The notes under the pieces were generated by a model. The model made no database searches and was not told the origin of the DNA. It was given only the letters and a program-made list of their open reading frames with translations. Positions 12,577 through 22,783 of a stretch of DNA of 64,000 nucleotides are shown in pieces. The stretch lies in the NCBI GenBank assembly GCA_020161855.1, contig JAIUNJ010000008.1, forward strand, positions 62,001-126,000, in the 5' to 3' direction. Origin of the DNA: Pseudomonadota bacterium (GTDB lineage: Bacteria; Pseudomonadota; Alphaproteobacteria; Rhizobiales; Aestuariivirgaceae). Every line of letters starts with the position of its first letter. Position 1 is the stretch's first letter. A program made the translations under genes and the position numbers.

Positions 12577-13914
12577 TCAGAGGGCTTCCTTGAGCCACCG
12601 CCCAAGCCGGCGCGCATAACCCATGTTGGCCCGCTCAAGGGCATTGCGGGCGGCTTCAGGCACGGCAAGCATGCGTTCCGGCGCATAGGCCGTCGCCAGC
12701 AAGCCAGATGCAACGGCCATCGCCCCCGTCAAGCTCTGCTCGGAAATGCCTTGCAGACCAACGGGTTGAGCAACGCGAACCACGCAACCGAAGATCTCTG
12801 ATGCGCATTCCCTCAGGCCCTGAAGCTGGCTTGCGCCACCGGTGAGGACAATGCGGGAAATGCCCGCCATCGCACCGCTTGCCACCAACCGGTCGCGCAC
12901 CATCTCGAGGGTTTCCTCGATCCGGGGGCGGATAATGGCAGTCAGCGCCGAACGCGGCACGTGATGGATGGAGTCAACGCCGCGTTCGCCAAGCAAGGGA
13001 ACAGCCAGAAGCTCACGGTCATCATGGCCAAACCCCGCCGCCGTACCGAACATTGTCTTCAGACGCTCGGCATGCGCGAGTGTGGTTGCAAGGCCATGGG
13101 CAACGTCGTTGGTCACATGGGCGCCGCCAACCGCGACGCTGTCGGAAAACACGAAACGGCCTCCGCGGAAGACAGCAACGTCGGTGAGCGAACCGCCCAT
13201 GTCGATGACCGCAGTGCCGAGGCTCATCTCGTCAGCCGTAAGCACGCCACGGCCGGCCGCCATGGCGGAGAGGACAAACCCCTGCGGATGCAGGTGGGCC
13301 CGCGCAATCGCCATCTTGAGGTTGTGAAAACGGGAAGGTTCAAGCGTAACGACGGCAATTTCAGTGCTGAGAATGTCACCATGCATGCCGACAGGGGCAT
13401 CCTCGGCCTCAACGCCGTCAACAGCAAAGGTCACCGGCAGGACATGCAGCATATGGCTGCGGCCGAGCGCGAGCTTGCCAAGTGCGGCCGCCGTGCATGT
13501 CTCGACATCGCGTGGTGAAACGCTACTGCCGTGAATCTTCACATGTGCTGAAACCAGTTGCGTTCGCGGCTTCCCGCAAGACACATTCACATAGACGTCC
13601 TGAACACGGACGCGGGCATTCTTCTCCGCAGCATCCACAGCAAGCCGGATGGAGCGCTCGGCATCTTCAAGATTTGCGATTGCACCGCCAGAGATGCCCC
13701 GAGATACCGTGGTGCCGTATCCAAGCATCCGCAGGGATCTGAGATGGCCCGACGGGCCACCTTGCGGACCGCTCTCGACAGTTGCGATCATGCAAGTCGT
13801 CTTGCTGGACCCGATATCCAGGACCGATATCAAGCTACCCACAGGAAGGGTCTGTATCCGGCCACCTGTTATCACGCGCAATCCACCAGCCACCACGCTG
13901 CAGCACTCCCACAC
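12577..13914 (-). CDS. ftsA: Cell division protein FtsA
   Basis: An actin-like ATPase, about 445 residues, that anchors FtsZ to the membrane and recruits later division proteins. Motifs visible: phosphate-1 VLDIGSSKTTC, phosphate-2 TAVIDMGGSLTDVAVF, and the adenosine motif ISRIVLTGGASQLQGL. The C-terminal ARRLGRWLKEAL is the amphipathic membrane-targeting helix. The frame opens with a GTG at 13914 that overlaps the ftsQ TAG stop by one base; a GTG shortly after is also possible. The gap to ftsZ (197 bases) is longer than elsewhere in the cluster and contains a promoter region. Confidence 0.95.
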   Translation of the reverse strand: MWECCSVVAGGLRVITGGRIQTLPVGSLISVLDIGSSKTTCMIATVESGPQGGPSGHLRSLRMLGYGTTVSRGISGGAIANLEDAERSIRLAVDAAEKNARVRVQDVYVNVSCGKPRTQLVSAHVKIHGSSVSPRDVETCTAAALGKLALGRSHMLHVLPVTFAVDGVEAEDAPVGMHGDILSTEIAVVTLEPSRFHNLKMAIARAHLHPQGFVLSAMAAGRGVLTADEMSLGTAVIDMGGSLTDVAVFRGGRFVFSDSVAVGGAHVTNDVAHGLATTLAHAERLKTMFGTAAGFGHDDRELLAVPLLGERGVDSIHHVPRSALTAIIRPRIEETLEMVRDRLVASGAMAGISRIVLTGGASQLQGLRECASEIFGCVVRVAQPVGLQGISEQSLTGAMAVASGLLATAYAPERMLAVPEAARNALERANMGYARRLGRWLKEAL

Positions 13915-14762
13915 TACTGCCGCGCGGGACGTCCCTGCGCGGTTTGCGTATCGTTCTCGTTCACGGCTTCCGCCAGCGCCACCACCATCTGGCCTGGTTG
14001 CCGCAGATCCAACTCACGGATGCCCTTGGAGAGAATCCCCTGCGACCTATCAAGGGACACCACCTGCTCCAGCGCCTGTTCCACGTTCTGCTCTGGCAGG
14101 GCGATCTTGACGCCATTGTCCAGATAGAGGTTCCAGCGGCGCTGGCCCACACGGGCAGCTGCGTGAACCTGTTTCATTAGGTCAGGCATGGCTGATAATT
14201 GGTTAATGAAATCGGAAGCAGCGACATTGGCTCCCTGGCCAGTGATAAGCGGAAGCTGCGCCAGCTCCGCCGGCGTCAGCCCGCTCATGGGCACACCGTC
14301 GCGGCCAATCACCTGATACTGCCCATCAATCTGCCAGATGGCAAAAGCCTCGCGTTCGACAATCCTGATCTCGATGCTGTTCGGAAAGACGCGCTGCACA
14401 TCGGCCTGCGCTACCCAATCCAAAGCCTGCAAGGCGGCACGCGCTTTCTGAGCATCAAATGAGAACAGGCCACCACCCGGCGTAACCCCGATGGCATCAA
14501 TCACCTGACGCGGATCATGCAACGAAAGGCCAGTGATGCGGACGTCATCTGCAGCCATGCCGACGAGGCCTGCAAGCTGGCCAGGCAGGCGAGGAAAGGG
14601 GCTCCCCGGATAGCTCAGGTGGCCACCCAACGATGCCGCGTAGGAGATGGCGCCAGCAAGAAATGCGACCGCCCCTGCCCGCGCAGCAAACCGCAAAGGC
14701 AATCTGACATCCTTACGGGGACGGAGCGCTAGCGCTCCAGAGATGCGTCGTTCACCATCCAT
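13914..14762 (-). CDS. ftsQ: Cell division protein FtsQ
   Basis: A 282-residue bitopic inner-membrane protein. After a short basic cytoplasmic tail there is one membrane segment (about residues 28-48), a POTRA domain (DDVRITGLSLHDPRQVIDAIGV and following), then the FtsQ domain (PNSIEIRIVEREAFAIWQ). It links early and late division proteins through FtsL/FtsB. It overlaps ddl by 34 bases and ftsA by one base, so it is tightly coupled within the operon. Confidence 0.95.
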   Translation of the reverse strand: MDGERRISGALALRPRKDVRLPLRFAARAGAVAFLAGAISYAASLGGHLSYPGSPFPRLPGQLAGLVGMAADDVRITGLSLHDPRQVIDAIGVTPGGGLFSFDAQKARAALQALDWVAQADVQRVFPNSIEIRIVEREAFAIWQIDGQYQVIGRDGVPMSGLTPAELAQLPLITGQGANVAASDFINQLSAMPDLMKQVHAAARVGQRRWNLYLDNGVKIALPEQNVEQALEQVVSLDRSQGILSKGIRELDLRQPGQMVVALAEAVNENDTQTAQGRPARQ

Positions 14763-15679
14763 GTCACCAGTTCCTCGAATGTATGACCAGCATGAGCAGC
14801 AAGCTCGGGCACAAGCGATGTGCCCGTCATCCCGGGCTGCGTGTTGACCTCCAGCAGGATAAGCTCGGGGCTGTCGCCGGATGTGTCGTTGAGCCTGAAG
14901 TCAGAACGCGAGACACCCCTGCAACCCAGCGCCTGATGTGCCATCAGCGAATATCGCTGGACCTTGCGGTAGAGCTCCGCAGGAATCTCCGCCGGCAATA
15001 TATGGCGGGAGCCGCCAGGAGCATATTTTGCCTCGTAATCGTAGAAACCTACTTGCGGAACGATATCGATGACCCCAAGCGCGACGTCGCCCATGACTGC
15101 GCAGGTGAGTTCGCGTCCGGCAATAAAACGCTCCGCCATGATATGGCTGCCGTAGATATCGCGCTGTTCCAGAATGATCCGTGCCGGTCCATTGCGCGAG
15201 TCATCGACAATATGAACGCCAACACTGGACCCCTCTGCGACCGGCTTCAATACGTACGGAAGCGGCAATGGGTGCTCGCTTGCAGCGACCTCCAGCTCGA
15301 CCAGCCTGCTTTCCGCAACCGGAATGCCAGCCTCGCGGAAAAGGGCCTTCGACTTCTCCTTGTGCATGGCAATCGCCGAAGCCAGCACGCCGGAATGGGT
15401 ATAGGGAATTCGAAGAGTCTCAAGCAGCGCTGCAGCGCATCCGTCCTCGCCCCACTTCCCATGCAGAGCATTGAAGGCGACATCCGGGCGCAAATCAGCC
15501 AGCACCGCATGGATCGTCTCGCGCCTTACATCGATGGGAACAACCGTGAAGCCCGCGCGGCGCAACGCTTCCGAGCAAGCTTCGCCCGATGACAAGGACA
15601 CTTTGCGTTCAGCCGACCAGCCGCCCATCAGGACGGCAACAGTGGTATCACCCGGTATTACCTGTTCGCGAACAATCAT
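14729..15679 (-). CDS. ddl: D-alanine--D-alanine ligase
   Basis: An ATP-grasp enzyme of 316 residues that makes the D-Ala-D-Ala dipeptide for wall precursors. Visible features are the N-terminal [24 protein letters not shown], the ATP-grasp lysines in [14 protein letters not shown], the SRSDFRL segment, and the magnesium-binding [11 protein letters not shown]. The ATG overlaps the murB stop (ATGA). Placement between murB and ftsQ is standard for Alphaproteobacteria. Confidence 0.97.
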   Translation of the reverse strand: MIVREQVIPGDTTVAVLMGGWSAERKVSLSSGEACSEALRRAGFTVVPIDVRRETIHAVLADLRPDVAFNALHGKWGEDGCAAALLETLRIPYTHSGVLASAIAMHKEKSKALFREAGIPVAESRLVELEVAASEHPLPLPYVLKPVAEGSSVGVHIVDDSRNGPARIILEQRDIYGSHIMAERFIAGRELTCAVMGDVALGVIDIVPQVGFYDYEAKYAPGGSRHILPAEIPAELYRKVQRYSLMAHQALGCRGVSRSDFRLNDTSGDSPELILLEVNTQPGMTGTSLVPELAAHAGHTFEELVTWMVNDASLER

Positions 15680-16602
15680 GTTTCATCTGCCGGAAGGCCG
15701 ATGCGCTTGATCTCCCAATCGAGATCGATGCCTGAAGTCTCTTTGACACGCTTGCGCACTGTCTCGCCGAGTTCCTCGATCTGCGCCGCTGTAGCACCAC
15801 CTTCATTGATCAGGAAATTGCAGTGCATCTCGGACACTTTGGCAGGCCCCACGGCGAAGCCGCGCATGCCAGCCGCATCAATCAACTGCCATGACTTGTG
15901 GCCGGGTGGATTCTTGAAGGTCGATCCGCCAGTACGGCTCTTGATCGGCTGGGTTGCCTCCCGGCTTTCCGTGATCTTGTCCATCGCAGCAAGGATATCG
16001 GCGGTCACACCAGGCCTGCCTTGCAGGAGCGCTTGGGTGAAGACGAGCCCTTCCGGCGCACCACAGTGCCGATAGCTATACTTCATATCGGCATTGCTGA
16101 GCACGTGGATGTTTCCCTGTCTGTCGACGGCGCGCGCCTCGATCAGAGCGTCCTTGGTCTCACCACCATAGGCGCCGCCGTTCATGCGAAGCGCGCCACC
16201 TATCGTGCCCGGTATACCTCTCAGAAAGGTTAACCCATCGATACCATGATCGGCAGCAAAGCGCGCCACCCGGACGTCAGGAACTGCCGTGCCGGTCCTG
16301 ACGCGATAACCCTCTTCCACCGCAAGATCGGAGAAGCCCCGGCCAAGCCGGATAACGACACCTGGAACACCCCCATCCCTGACAAGAAGATTGGAGCCCA
16401 CGCCGATGGTGTAGACGGGGACATCCGAAGGCACCACCTTCAGGAATGCGGCAAGGTCTGCCTCATCGGCCGGAGCATACAGAACTTCGGCCGGGCCACC
16501 GGCCCGGAACCAGGTCAGGTCAGCAAGCGGTGCATTGGCCTCCAAGCGTCCGCGAACCGCCGGAAGGCGCGAAAGCAGCGTCTGACCATCGATCTTTGTC
16601 AT
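15676..16602 (-). CDS. murB: UDP-N-acetylenolpyruvoylglucosamine reductase
   Basis: A 308-residue FAD enzyme that reduces UDP-GlcNAc-enolpyruvate to UDP-MurNAc with NADPH. FAD-binding segments are [11 protein letters not shown] and [18 protein letters not shown]. Catalytic residues are in YSYRHC and GSTFKNP (the proton-donor Ser), with a C-terminal Glu in LDWEIKRIG. The gene lies three bases after murC and overlaps ddl by four. Confidence 0.97.
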   Translation of the reverse strand: MTKIDGQTLLSRLPAVRGRLEANAPLADLTWFRAGGPAEVLYAPADEADLAAFLKVVPSDVPVYTIGVGSNLLVRDGGVPGVVIRLGRGFSDLAVEEGYRVRTGTAVPDVRVARFAADHGIDGLTFLRGIPGTIGGALRMNGGAYGGETKDALIEARAVDRQGNIHVLSNADMKYSYRHCGAPEGLVFTQALLQGRPGVTADILAAMDKITESREATQPIKSRTGGSTFKNPPGHKSWQLIDAAGMRGFAVGPAKVSEMHCNFLINEGGATAAQIEELGETVRKRVKETSGIDLDWEIKRIGLPADET

Positions 16603-16605
16603 GTG

Positions 16606-18012
16606 TCAGGCGTCCAATGTTGCAAGCTCGCCCGGCAGGGCATAGGCCCACTGGGTGATCGTGCCGGCCCCGAGACACACGACGATGTCTCCCGGCTGCA
16701 CAAGATTTTTCACGAGAGGGGCAAGCTGCTTTGGCTCGTCGATGGTCAGCACAGAACGATGCCCCCTGTCGCGAACGCCTTCAGCAAGGCTGCTGTGAGT
16801 GGCCCCCTCGATGGGAGCCTCACCCGCGGCATAGACGGGTGCCAGGATCACAGAATCGGCATCGTTGAAGCAGGTGCAGAATTCGTTGAACAGCGACGAC
16901 AGGCGCGTATAGCGGTGCGGCTGCATCACAGCCACGACCTTGGATTTGGTGACACGCCGCGCCGCGGCAAGGACAGCGGAAATCTCCACCGGATGATGGC
17001 CATAGTCATCAAATACGGCGACACCATTGTGTTCGCCCGTTCGGGTAAAGCGCCGCTTCACCCCTTCAAAGCTGGCCAGGCCCACGCGAATCTTGTCTTC
17101 CGGAATGCCGAGCTCCCGTGCGACAGCCAGGGCAGCCGTCGAATTGAGAGCATTGTGGTCTCCTGGCATGCGCAGCGCGAGATCAGGAATGTCGTGGATT
17201 TGTCCGCTCACGCGGTCTGTGACCCGGACACCAAAACGTGTCGCGCCATCCGAAAAGCTGACCTCCATGAGGCGGTAGTCCGCCTGGGGGCTGCGGCCAT
17301 AGGTGATCACACGCCGGTCACGCACCTTTCCGATCAGTTCCTGCACCACGGGATGATCGATGCACATGACGGCAAAGCCATAGAAGGGAATGTTCTCGAC
17401 GAAGGCAAGGAACGCTTCCTTGGCCTTGTCGAAGGTGCCGTAGTGATCAAGATGCTCAGGGTCGATATTGGTCACGATTACCACGTCAGCAGGCAGCTTG
17501 ACGAAGGTGCCATCGGATTCATCCGATTCAACCACCATCCAGTCGCCCTTGCCCAGCCGCGCATTGGTGCCATAGGCATTGATGATGCCACCGTTGATAA
17601 CGGTGGGATCGAGATTGCCGGCATCGAGAAGGGCCGCGACAATCGACGTCGTAGTCGTCTTGCCATGCGTGCCGCCCACGGCGACACATGACTTGAAACG
17701 CATCAGCTCTGCGAGCATCTCGGCGCGGCGCACTACGGGCAGGTAGCGGCGGCGGGCCTCAACAAGCTCTGGATTGTCGGGCTTGACTGCCGATGAAATC
17801 ACAACGACCTGGGCATCACCGACATTCTTTGCTTCGTGACCAATGGCCACGCCAATGCCGTGCTTCCGCAGCCGCGCAACATTGTAGTTGTCGCTGATGT
17901 CGGAGCCCTGAACCTTGTAGTTCAGGGTTGCCATGACTTCAGCGATGCCGCTCATGCCGATGCCGCCAATGCCAATGAAATGAATGGGCCCGACATCCCG
18001 TGGAAGTTTCAT
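16606..18012 (-). CDS. murC: UDP-N-acetylmuramate--L-alanine ligase
   Basis: A 468-residue Mur ligase that adds L-Ala to UDP-MurNAc. The N-terminal domain starts with [19 protein letters not shown]; the ATP loop is [10 protein letters not shown] near residue 120; the central motif is [12 protein letters not shown]; the C-terminal domain has [10 protein letters not shown]. All hallmarks are intact. It follows murG after 17 bases on the same strand. Confidence 0.98.
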   Translation of the reverse strand: MKLPRDVGPIHFIGIGGIGMSGIAEVMATLNYKVQGSDISDNYNVARLRKHGIGVAIGHEAKNVGDAQVVVISSAVKPDNPELVEARRRYLPVVRRAEMLAELMRFKSCVAVGGTHGKTTTTSIVAALLDAGNLDPTVINGGIINAYGTNARLGKGDWMVVESDESDGTFVKLPADVVIVTNIDPEHLDHYGTFDKAKEAFLAFVENIPFYGFAVMCIDHPVVQELIGKVRDRRVITYGRSPQADYRLMEVSFSDGATRFGVRVTDRVSGQIHDIPDLALRMPGDHNALNSTAALAVARELGIPEDKIRVGLASFEGVKRRFTRTGEHNGVAVFDDYGHHPVEISAVLAAARRVTKSKVVAVMQPHRYTRLSSLFNEFCTCFNDADSVILAPVYAAGEAPIEGATHSSLAEGVRDRGHRSVLTIDEPKQLAPLVKNLVQPGDIVVCLGAGTITQWAYALPGELATLDA

Positions 18013-18029
18013 GCGTCTTCAGTCTCCGC

Positions 18030-19148
18030 TCAACTGCGCCCTGCCGCAGCCATGGTCTTTTCAACAAGATCGGCCAGTTCGCGCGCCGCCTGGGGCTTGC
18101 CCTGACGAAGCGCCGCCCGGGCGGCCTCCTTAAGTCCCTGCTCATTTGAGAGCAACCGTGTCAAAAGCGCGGCAAAGGACTGGGGATCGATATCCTTCTG
18201 TGGCAGCAACCACCCTGCGCCTGCTGCAGAAAAGCTCTCGGCATTGCGGAGCTGATCATTGTCCAGTGCGTGGGGCAACGGCACCAGGATGGCCGGCCGG
18301 CCAACCACACCGAGTTCGGCCACGCTGGAGGCACCCGAGCGGCAAATCACAAGATGGCTGCCAGCCATGCGCTGCGGCATGTCCAAAAAGAAGGGACTGA
18401 GTTCTGCCGAGACGCCTGCCGCCTCATAGGCGACCCGCGTGCGATCCATATCCTCCGGACGGCACTGCTGGGTGATGTGAATCCGGCGCCTCATGTCCGG
18501 CGCCATGGCCGCGATTGCAGGCGGCACAAGATCGGCAAAAACCTTGGCACCCTGGCTGCCACCGAACACCAGAAGCCGCGCGGTACCGTCCTTTTCCATT
18601 GGTGGAAAGGGTGCTGCCGCCACCGCTGCCACCGCCGAGCGCACAGGATTGCCGGTAAAGACAAACTTGCCTTCAAGCCCGGCGGGCCTGTTCAGCACCT
18701 GCGAAAAGGACGTGGCGACCCGCGTGGCATAGCGCACGAGCAACCGGTTGGCGCGTCCCAGAACGGAATTCTGCTCGTGAACAATCGTTGGCAACCCGCG
18801 ATGAGACGCCGCCATCATCGGCGGCAGAGAGGGATATCCGCCGAAGCCAACCACCGCCGCGGCAGCGCTGGATTTCAGCAAGCCTCTTGCCTTGAAATAA
18901 CCCAGGCAGAGCTTGAGCAACTGGCCGGGAAGCTGCAAGGGCTTGGAGGGCGTCAACGTCGCCGAGTGGATGATGTGAACCTTCTCGGCCGGAAACGACT
19001 TGCCGTAATCCCGCACGCGCTCATCCGTCATCAAATGAATATGATGGCCGCGGCGCACAAGCTCTTCACCCAGCGCCTGGGCGGGAAACAGATGCCCGCC
19101 TGTGCCGCCAGCGGCCAGCACGATCAATTTGCCGGCACTTGCTTTCAT
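18030..19148 (-). CDS. murG: Lipid II synthase, UDP-GlcNAc transferase MurG
   Basis: A 372-residue GT28 glycosyltransferase on the inner face of the membrane that converts lipid I to lipid II. The first glycine loop is AAGGTGGHLFPAQAL, the second is FGGSQGAKVF; the UDP-GlcNAc-binding region has CRSGASSVAELGVVG and LVPLPHALDNDQ. The start at 19148 (MKASAGK) overlaps the ftsW stop in ATGA; a longer in-frame extension over ftsW has no support. Confidence 0.97.
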   Translation of the reverse strand: MKASAGKLIVLAAGGTGGHLFPAQALGEELVRRGHHIHLMTDERVRDYGKSFPAEKVHIIHSATLTPSKPLQLPGQLLKLCLGYFKARGLLKSSAAAAVVGFGGYPSLPPMMAASHRGLPTIVHEQNSVLGRANRLLVRYATRVATSFSQVLNRPAGLEGKFVFTGNPVRSAVAAVAAAPFPPMEKDGTARLLVFGGSQGAKVFADLVPPAIAAMAPDMRRRIHITQQCRPEDMDRTRVAYEAAGVSAELSPFFLDMPQRMAGSHLVICRSGASSVAELGVVGRPAILVPLPHALDNDQLRNAESFSAAGAGWLLPQKDIDPQSFAALLTRLLSNEQGLKEAARAALRQGKPQAARELADLVEKTMAAAGRS

Positions 19149-20287
19149 GTTGCCGGCTGCGGGCTGTATCGGCCAGAAACGGCATAGGTTGAGCCGCGCG
19201 ACAAGGCGAGAATGAACCCCATCGCCATGGCTGACCCGAGAAGGGATGAGCCGCCGTAGGAAATGAACGGCAATGTCATGCCCTTCGCCGGCAGCAGGGC
19301 CACGTTGACGCCCATGTTGATGACCGATTGCAGACCCAGCATTGTCGCCAGTCCGACGAGCGAAAGCGCGACAAATGAATCCTCTTCCCGCTTGGCGCGC
19401 CGCAACGTGCCGATGACAACAAAGAAGAACAGCGCCATCAAGGCGAGACACGCAAAGATCCCGAACTCTTCGCCAACAACAGAGAAGGTGAAATCCGTGT
19501 GGGCATCCGGCAGGCTCAGCTTCGCCACGCCGCCGCCCGGCCCTGTGCCGAGAAGGCCGCCATTCTGGAAGGCTTCCTTGGCCATGTCGGCCTGGAAGGT
19601 GTCGCCCTGCTCCGGACTGAGGAAGCGATCAATACGCGACGCCACATGCGCCACAAGAGCATAGGAAACCAGAACCGCGGCTACGCCGGCGCCAGCCAGG
19701 CCCAGGACCACCACCCAGGGCACGCCGAAGATCAGAAGCATCGCGCCGAATGTCACGGTCACAAGCGCCGCCTGGCCGAAATCCGGCTGCATCACCAGAA
19801 GCCCCAGAAACATTGCGGCCAGCGCACATGCAATCAAATGGCCCGGCATGTCAGGCCTGCGCGCTCGCTCGGCAAGAAACCATGAAGCAACCACGACAAA
19901 CGAAGGCTTGGCCAGTTCAGAAGGCTGCAACCCGATCGGTCCGATATCAATCCAGCGATGAGCACCCTTGATCTCAGGGCCGAAGAACAGCGCCGCCACC
20001 ATAAGCACGATGGAACCGACAAAGAACGTCAGCGCAGCACGTCTCACCCAGATGGTGTCGAGGAAGGAGGCAAAGAGAAGCCCCGCGACTGCGAAGACCA
20101 GGAAGAAGAGCTGGCTCTTGATGAAGTGGAACGGGTCAAGCCCAATGCGTTGCGCAACGGGCGGGCTCGCAGCCATGCTGATCAGGACACCGGCCGCCAT
20201 CAGCAGAAGCACCGCCGACAGCAAGGCCCGGTCGATTGTGAACCACCAGCGTGCCAGCAGGCCGCGGTCACTGCGAGAAATCAACAT
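19145..20287 (-). CDS. ftsW: Division-specific SEDS glycosyltransferase FtsW
   Basis: A 380-residue polytopic membrane protein of the SEDS family that polymerises septal glycan together with FtsI. About ten hydrophobic segments are visible. The conserved loops KSQLFF, PSELAKPSFVVVASW, LVMQPDFGQAALV and the C-terminal PFISYGGSSLLGSAMAMGFIL are all present. The ATG overlaps the murD stop by one base and the stop overlaps murG. Confidence 0.97.
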   Translation of the reverse strand: MLISRSDRGLLARWWFTIDRALLSAVLLLMAAGVLISMAASPPVAQRIGLDPFHFIKSQLFFLVFAVAGLLFASFLDTIWVRRAALTFFVGSIVLMVAALFFGPEIKGAHRWIDIGPIGLQPSELAKPSFVVVASWFLAERARRPDMPGHLIACALAAMFLGLLVMQPDFGQAALVTVTFGAMLLIFGVPWVVVLGLAGAGVAAVLVSYALVAHVASRIDRFLSPEQGDTFQADMAKEAFQNGGLLGTGPGGGVAKLSLPDAHTDFTFSVVGEEFGIFACLALMALFFFVVIGTLRRAKREEDSFVALSLVGLATMLGLQSVINMGVNVALLPAKGMTLPFISYGGSSLLGSAMAMGFILALSRGSTYAVSGRYSPQPAT

Positions 20288-21684
20288 CAGAGTGAGCTCC
20301 CCAAGGTCATGTGAATGCCAGGCAGGCGCGAAACGGTATCGACGAAGGCATCGCCACGCACTTCAAAGTTCTTGTAGTGATCAAAGGATGCACAAGCGGG
20401 CGACAGAAGCACGACGCCACCACCACGCGCTGCAGCATCACGCGCCGCAGATTGAACAGCACGCGGCAGCGTTTCGCTCATCTCGTAAGGAACCTTGCCC
20501 TCAAGAGTCCTGGCGAATTCCGGTGCCGCAACGCCGATCAGATAGGCCTTGGTCACGCGGCCAAAATGCGGTTCCAGTGGTTCTATGCCGCCGGACTTGG
20601 CAATACCGCCGGCGATCCAGAAAATGTCCTCGAAGCTCGAAAGTGCCTTCTCCGCTGCATCGGCATTGGTGGCCTTGGAATCATTGATGAACAATACTCT
20701 GCCCAAACTGGCGACTTGCTGCATGCGGTGTGCAAGGCCCGGAAAGGCGTGCATCGCCTCACGGATCATCTCTGGTTTGACACCGAGAGCGGTAGCAGCG
20801 CCATAGGCCATGCAGGCATTCTGCCAATTGTGCCGCCCGCGCAGCGCCGCCATGTCGCGCAAATCGATCTGTACCCGCTGCTTGCCGTGGCTGCGATCCG
20901 AAAGGATGCCATCAGGCGCAGAGATCCCGTCCATGCGATCGCGGGCGACGGAAACGCGGCGCACATCAGGCCCGGCATGGATATGGCTCGCGATGGCCGA
21001 ACACCATTCGTCATCGACCCCGATCAGAGCGGTCTGCCCATCCCTCTGCTTGGCAAACATCCGCGCCTTCACATCGGCGTAGTGCTGCATCGTGCCATGC
21101 CGGTCGAGATGATCTGGGGTCAGATTGGTCAGAACGCCAACATCGGGTGACAGTCCCGGCATGAGATCAATCTGAAACGATGACAACTCGAGCACATAGG
21201 TGCGATCACGTACGGGCTGCCGGAGATTGAAAACAGCATTGCCAATATTGCCGCCGACATCCACATCAAGGCCTGCATGCTTCAGGACATGCCCCGTCAA
21301 TGCCGTCGTGGTCGATTTGCCATTGGTGCCTGTGATGGCCACCATCCTGGCGCCGGAGCCTTGCACTACGCGCGCAAACACCTCGGTATCGCCGATCACC
21401 TCAATACCTGCCGCCTTGGCCTTGATCACCGTCCAGTGCGGCTCAGGATGAGTCAACGGCACACCCGGACTCAGCACAAGTGCCGCCAGTGACTTGAAAT
21501 CGACGGTGTGCAGATTGGTGACGCGAACGCCCTCTGCCCGCGCCTTTTCCACGGAAGGCTCGGAATCATCCCACGCCAGAACTTCCGCTCCCCCGAGCTG
21601 CAATGCAGTCGCACAGGATATGCCAGAGCGCGCAAGCCCGAAGACTGCGACACACTTTCCTGCAAAGAGCGGGGCGGCGAACAT
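20287..21684 (-). CDS. murD: UDP-N-acetylmuramoylalanine--D-glutamate ligase
   Basis: A 465-residue Mur ligase adding D-Glu to UDP-MurNAc-L-Ala. It has the N-terminal VAVFGLARSGIS, the ATP loop ITGTNGKSTTTALTGH, the DHLDRHGTMQHY segment, and INDSKATNADAAEKAL in the C-terminal domain. It starts 7 bases after mraY and ends on the ftsW start. Confidence 0.97.
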   Translation of the reverse strand: MFAAPLFAGKCVAVFGLARSGISCATALQLGGAEVLAWDDSEPSVEKARAEGVRVTNLHTVDFKSLAALVLSPGVPLTHPEPHWTVIKAKAAGIEVIGDTEVFARVVQGSGARMVAITGTNGKSTTTALTGHVLKHAGLDVDVGGNIGNAVFNLRQPVRDRTYVLELSSFQIDLMPGLSPDVGVLTNLTPDHLDRHGTMQHYADVKARMFAKQRDGQTALIGVDDEWCSAIASHIHAGPDVRRVSVARDRMDGISAPDGILSDRSHGKQRVQIDLRDMAALRGRHNWQNACMAYGAATALGVKPEMIREAMHAFPGLAHRMQQVASLGRVLFINDSKATNADAAEKALSSFEDIFWIAGGIAKSGGIEPLEPHFGRVTKAYLIGVAAPEFARTLEGKVPYEMSETLPRAVQSAARDAAARGGGVVLLSPACASFDHYKNFEVRGDAFVDTVSRLPGIHMTLGSSL

Positions 21685-21691
21685 CAGCGCC

Positions 21692-22780
21692 TCACCTGAG
21701 CTTCAGGGTCGAAAGGCCGATCAAGGCCAGGACAAAGGCAATGATCCAGAAGCGGATCACAATGGTTGGCTCCTTCCATCCCTTTTGCTCAAAGTGATGA
21801 TGCAGCGGGGCCATGGCGAAGACGCGCTTGCCCGTCATCTTGAAGGAGATCACCTGAACGATGACGGACACGGTCTCGAGCACGAACAAGCCACCGATGA
21901 TGGCGAGAACGATTTCGTGTTTCACCGCAACAGCGATTGCGCCAAGGGCGCCACCCAGTGACAGCGAACCGGTATCCCCCATGAAAATCATGGCCGGCGG
22001 CGCGTTGAACCAGAGGAAGCCAAGCCCTGCGCCGACGAGCGCACCACAGATGATGGCGAGTTCGCCGGTGCCGCGGACGAAGTGCAGCTGAAGATACTCG
22101 GCAAAAACCGCATTGCCGACGAGATAGGCGATAAGGCCATAGCTGCCTGCGGCAATCATTACGGGAACGATGGCCAGGCCATCGAGACCATCTGTGATGT
22201 TGACGGCATTCCCTGCCCCGACAATCACCAGAACGCCAATGAGGATAAAGAACGGCCCGAAATAGATCAGGACATCTTTGAGAAAAGGAACAGCAAGCGA
22301 ACTGGCCAGTGGCTTTGCCCCGATCCACATGAAGCAGGCCACGGCAACGGCGGCGATTGCGAACTCCGACAGTAGGCGCAAGCGCGAGGAAAAGCCGCGG
22401 ACCGAAGCGCGCGTCACCTTGAGGAAGTCATCGTAGAAGCCGATTGCGCCAAAGCCGAGCAGCACAAAGAGAACGGCCCAGACGTAGAGATTGCTCAGAT
22501 CGGCCCACATAATCGTCGCAACGAAGACGCCAGACAGGATCATCAGGCCGCCCATCGTCGGCGTGCCCTGCTTCTCCACGAGATGACGCTGTGGGCCATC
22601 GGTGCGGATCGGCTGGCCTTTGCCCTGCTTGACCTTGAGCAGCGAAATGATCTTGGGCCCGAAAATGAAGATGAACACCAGCGCCGTGAGAATGGCTCCG
22701 CCAGTTCGCGTGGTCAGGTAGCGGAAGACGTTGAGCGCCGAGACTTCAGAGGCAAAGCTTGTCAGCAGGTAGTAGAGCAT
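21692..22780 (-). CDS. mraY: Phospho-N-acetylmuramoyl-pentapeptide transferase
   Basis: A 362-residue membrane enzyme that transfers phospho-MurNAc-pentapeptide to undecaprenyl phosphate, giving lipid I. About ten membrane segments; the catalytic aspartates lie in FYDDFLKV and [13 protein letters not shown], and the histidine loop is [11 protein letters not shown]. It begins three bases after murF. Confidence 0.98.
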   Translation of the reverse strand: MLYYLLTSFASEVSALNVFRYLTTRTGGAILTALVFIFIFGPKIISLLKVKQGKGQPIRTDGPQRHLVEKQGTPTMGGLMILSGVFVATIMWADLSNLYVWAVLFVLLGFGAIGFYDDFLKVTRASVRGFSSRLRLLSEFAIAAVAVACFMWIGAKPLASSLAVPFLKDVLIYFGPFFILIGVLVIVGAGNAVNITDGLDGLAIVPVMIAAGSYGLIAYLVGNAVFAEYLQLHFVRGTGELAIICGALVGAGLGFLWFNAPPAMIFMGDTGSLSLGGALGAIAVAVKHEIVLAIIGGLFVLETVSVIVQVISFKMTGKRVFAMAPLHHHFEQKGWKEPTIVIRFWIIAFVLALIGLSTLKLR

Positions 22781-22783
22781 TCC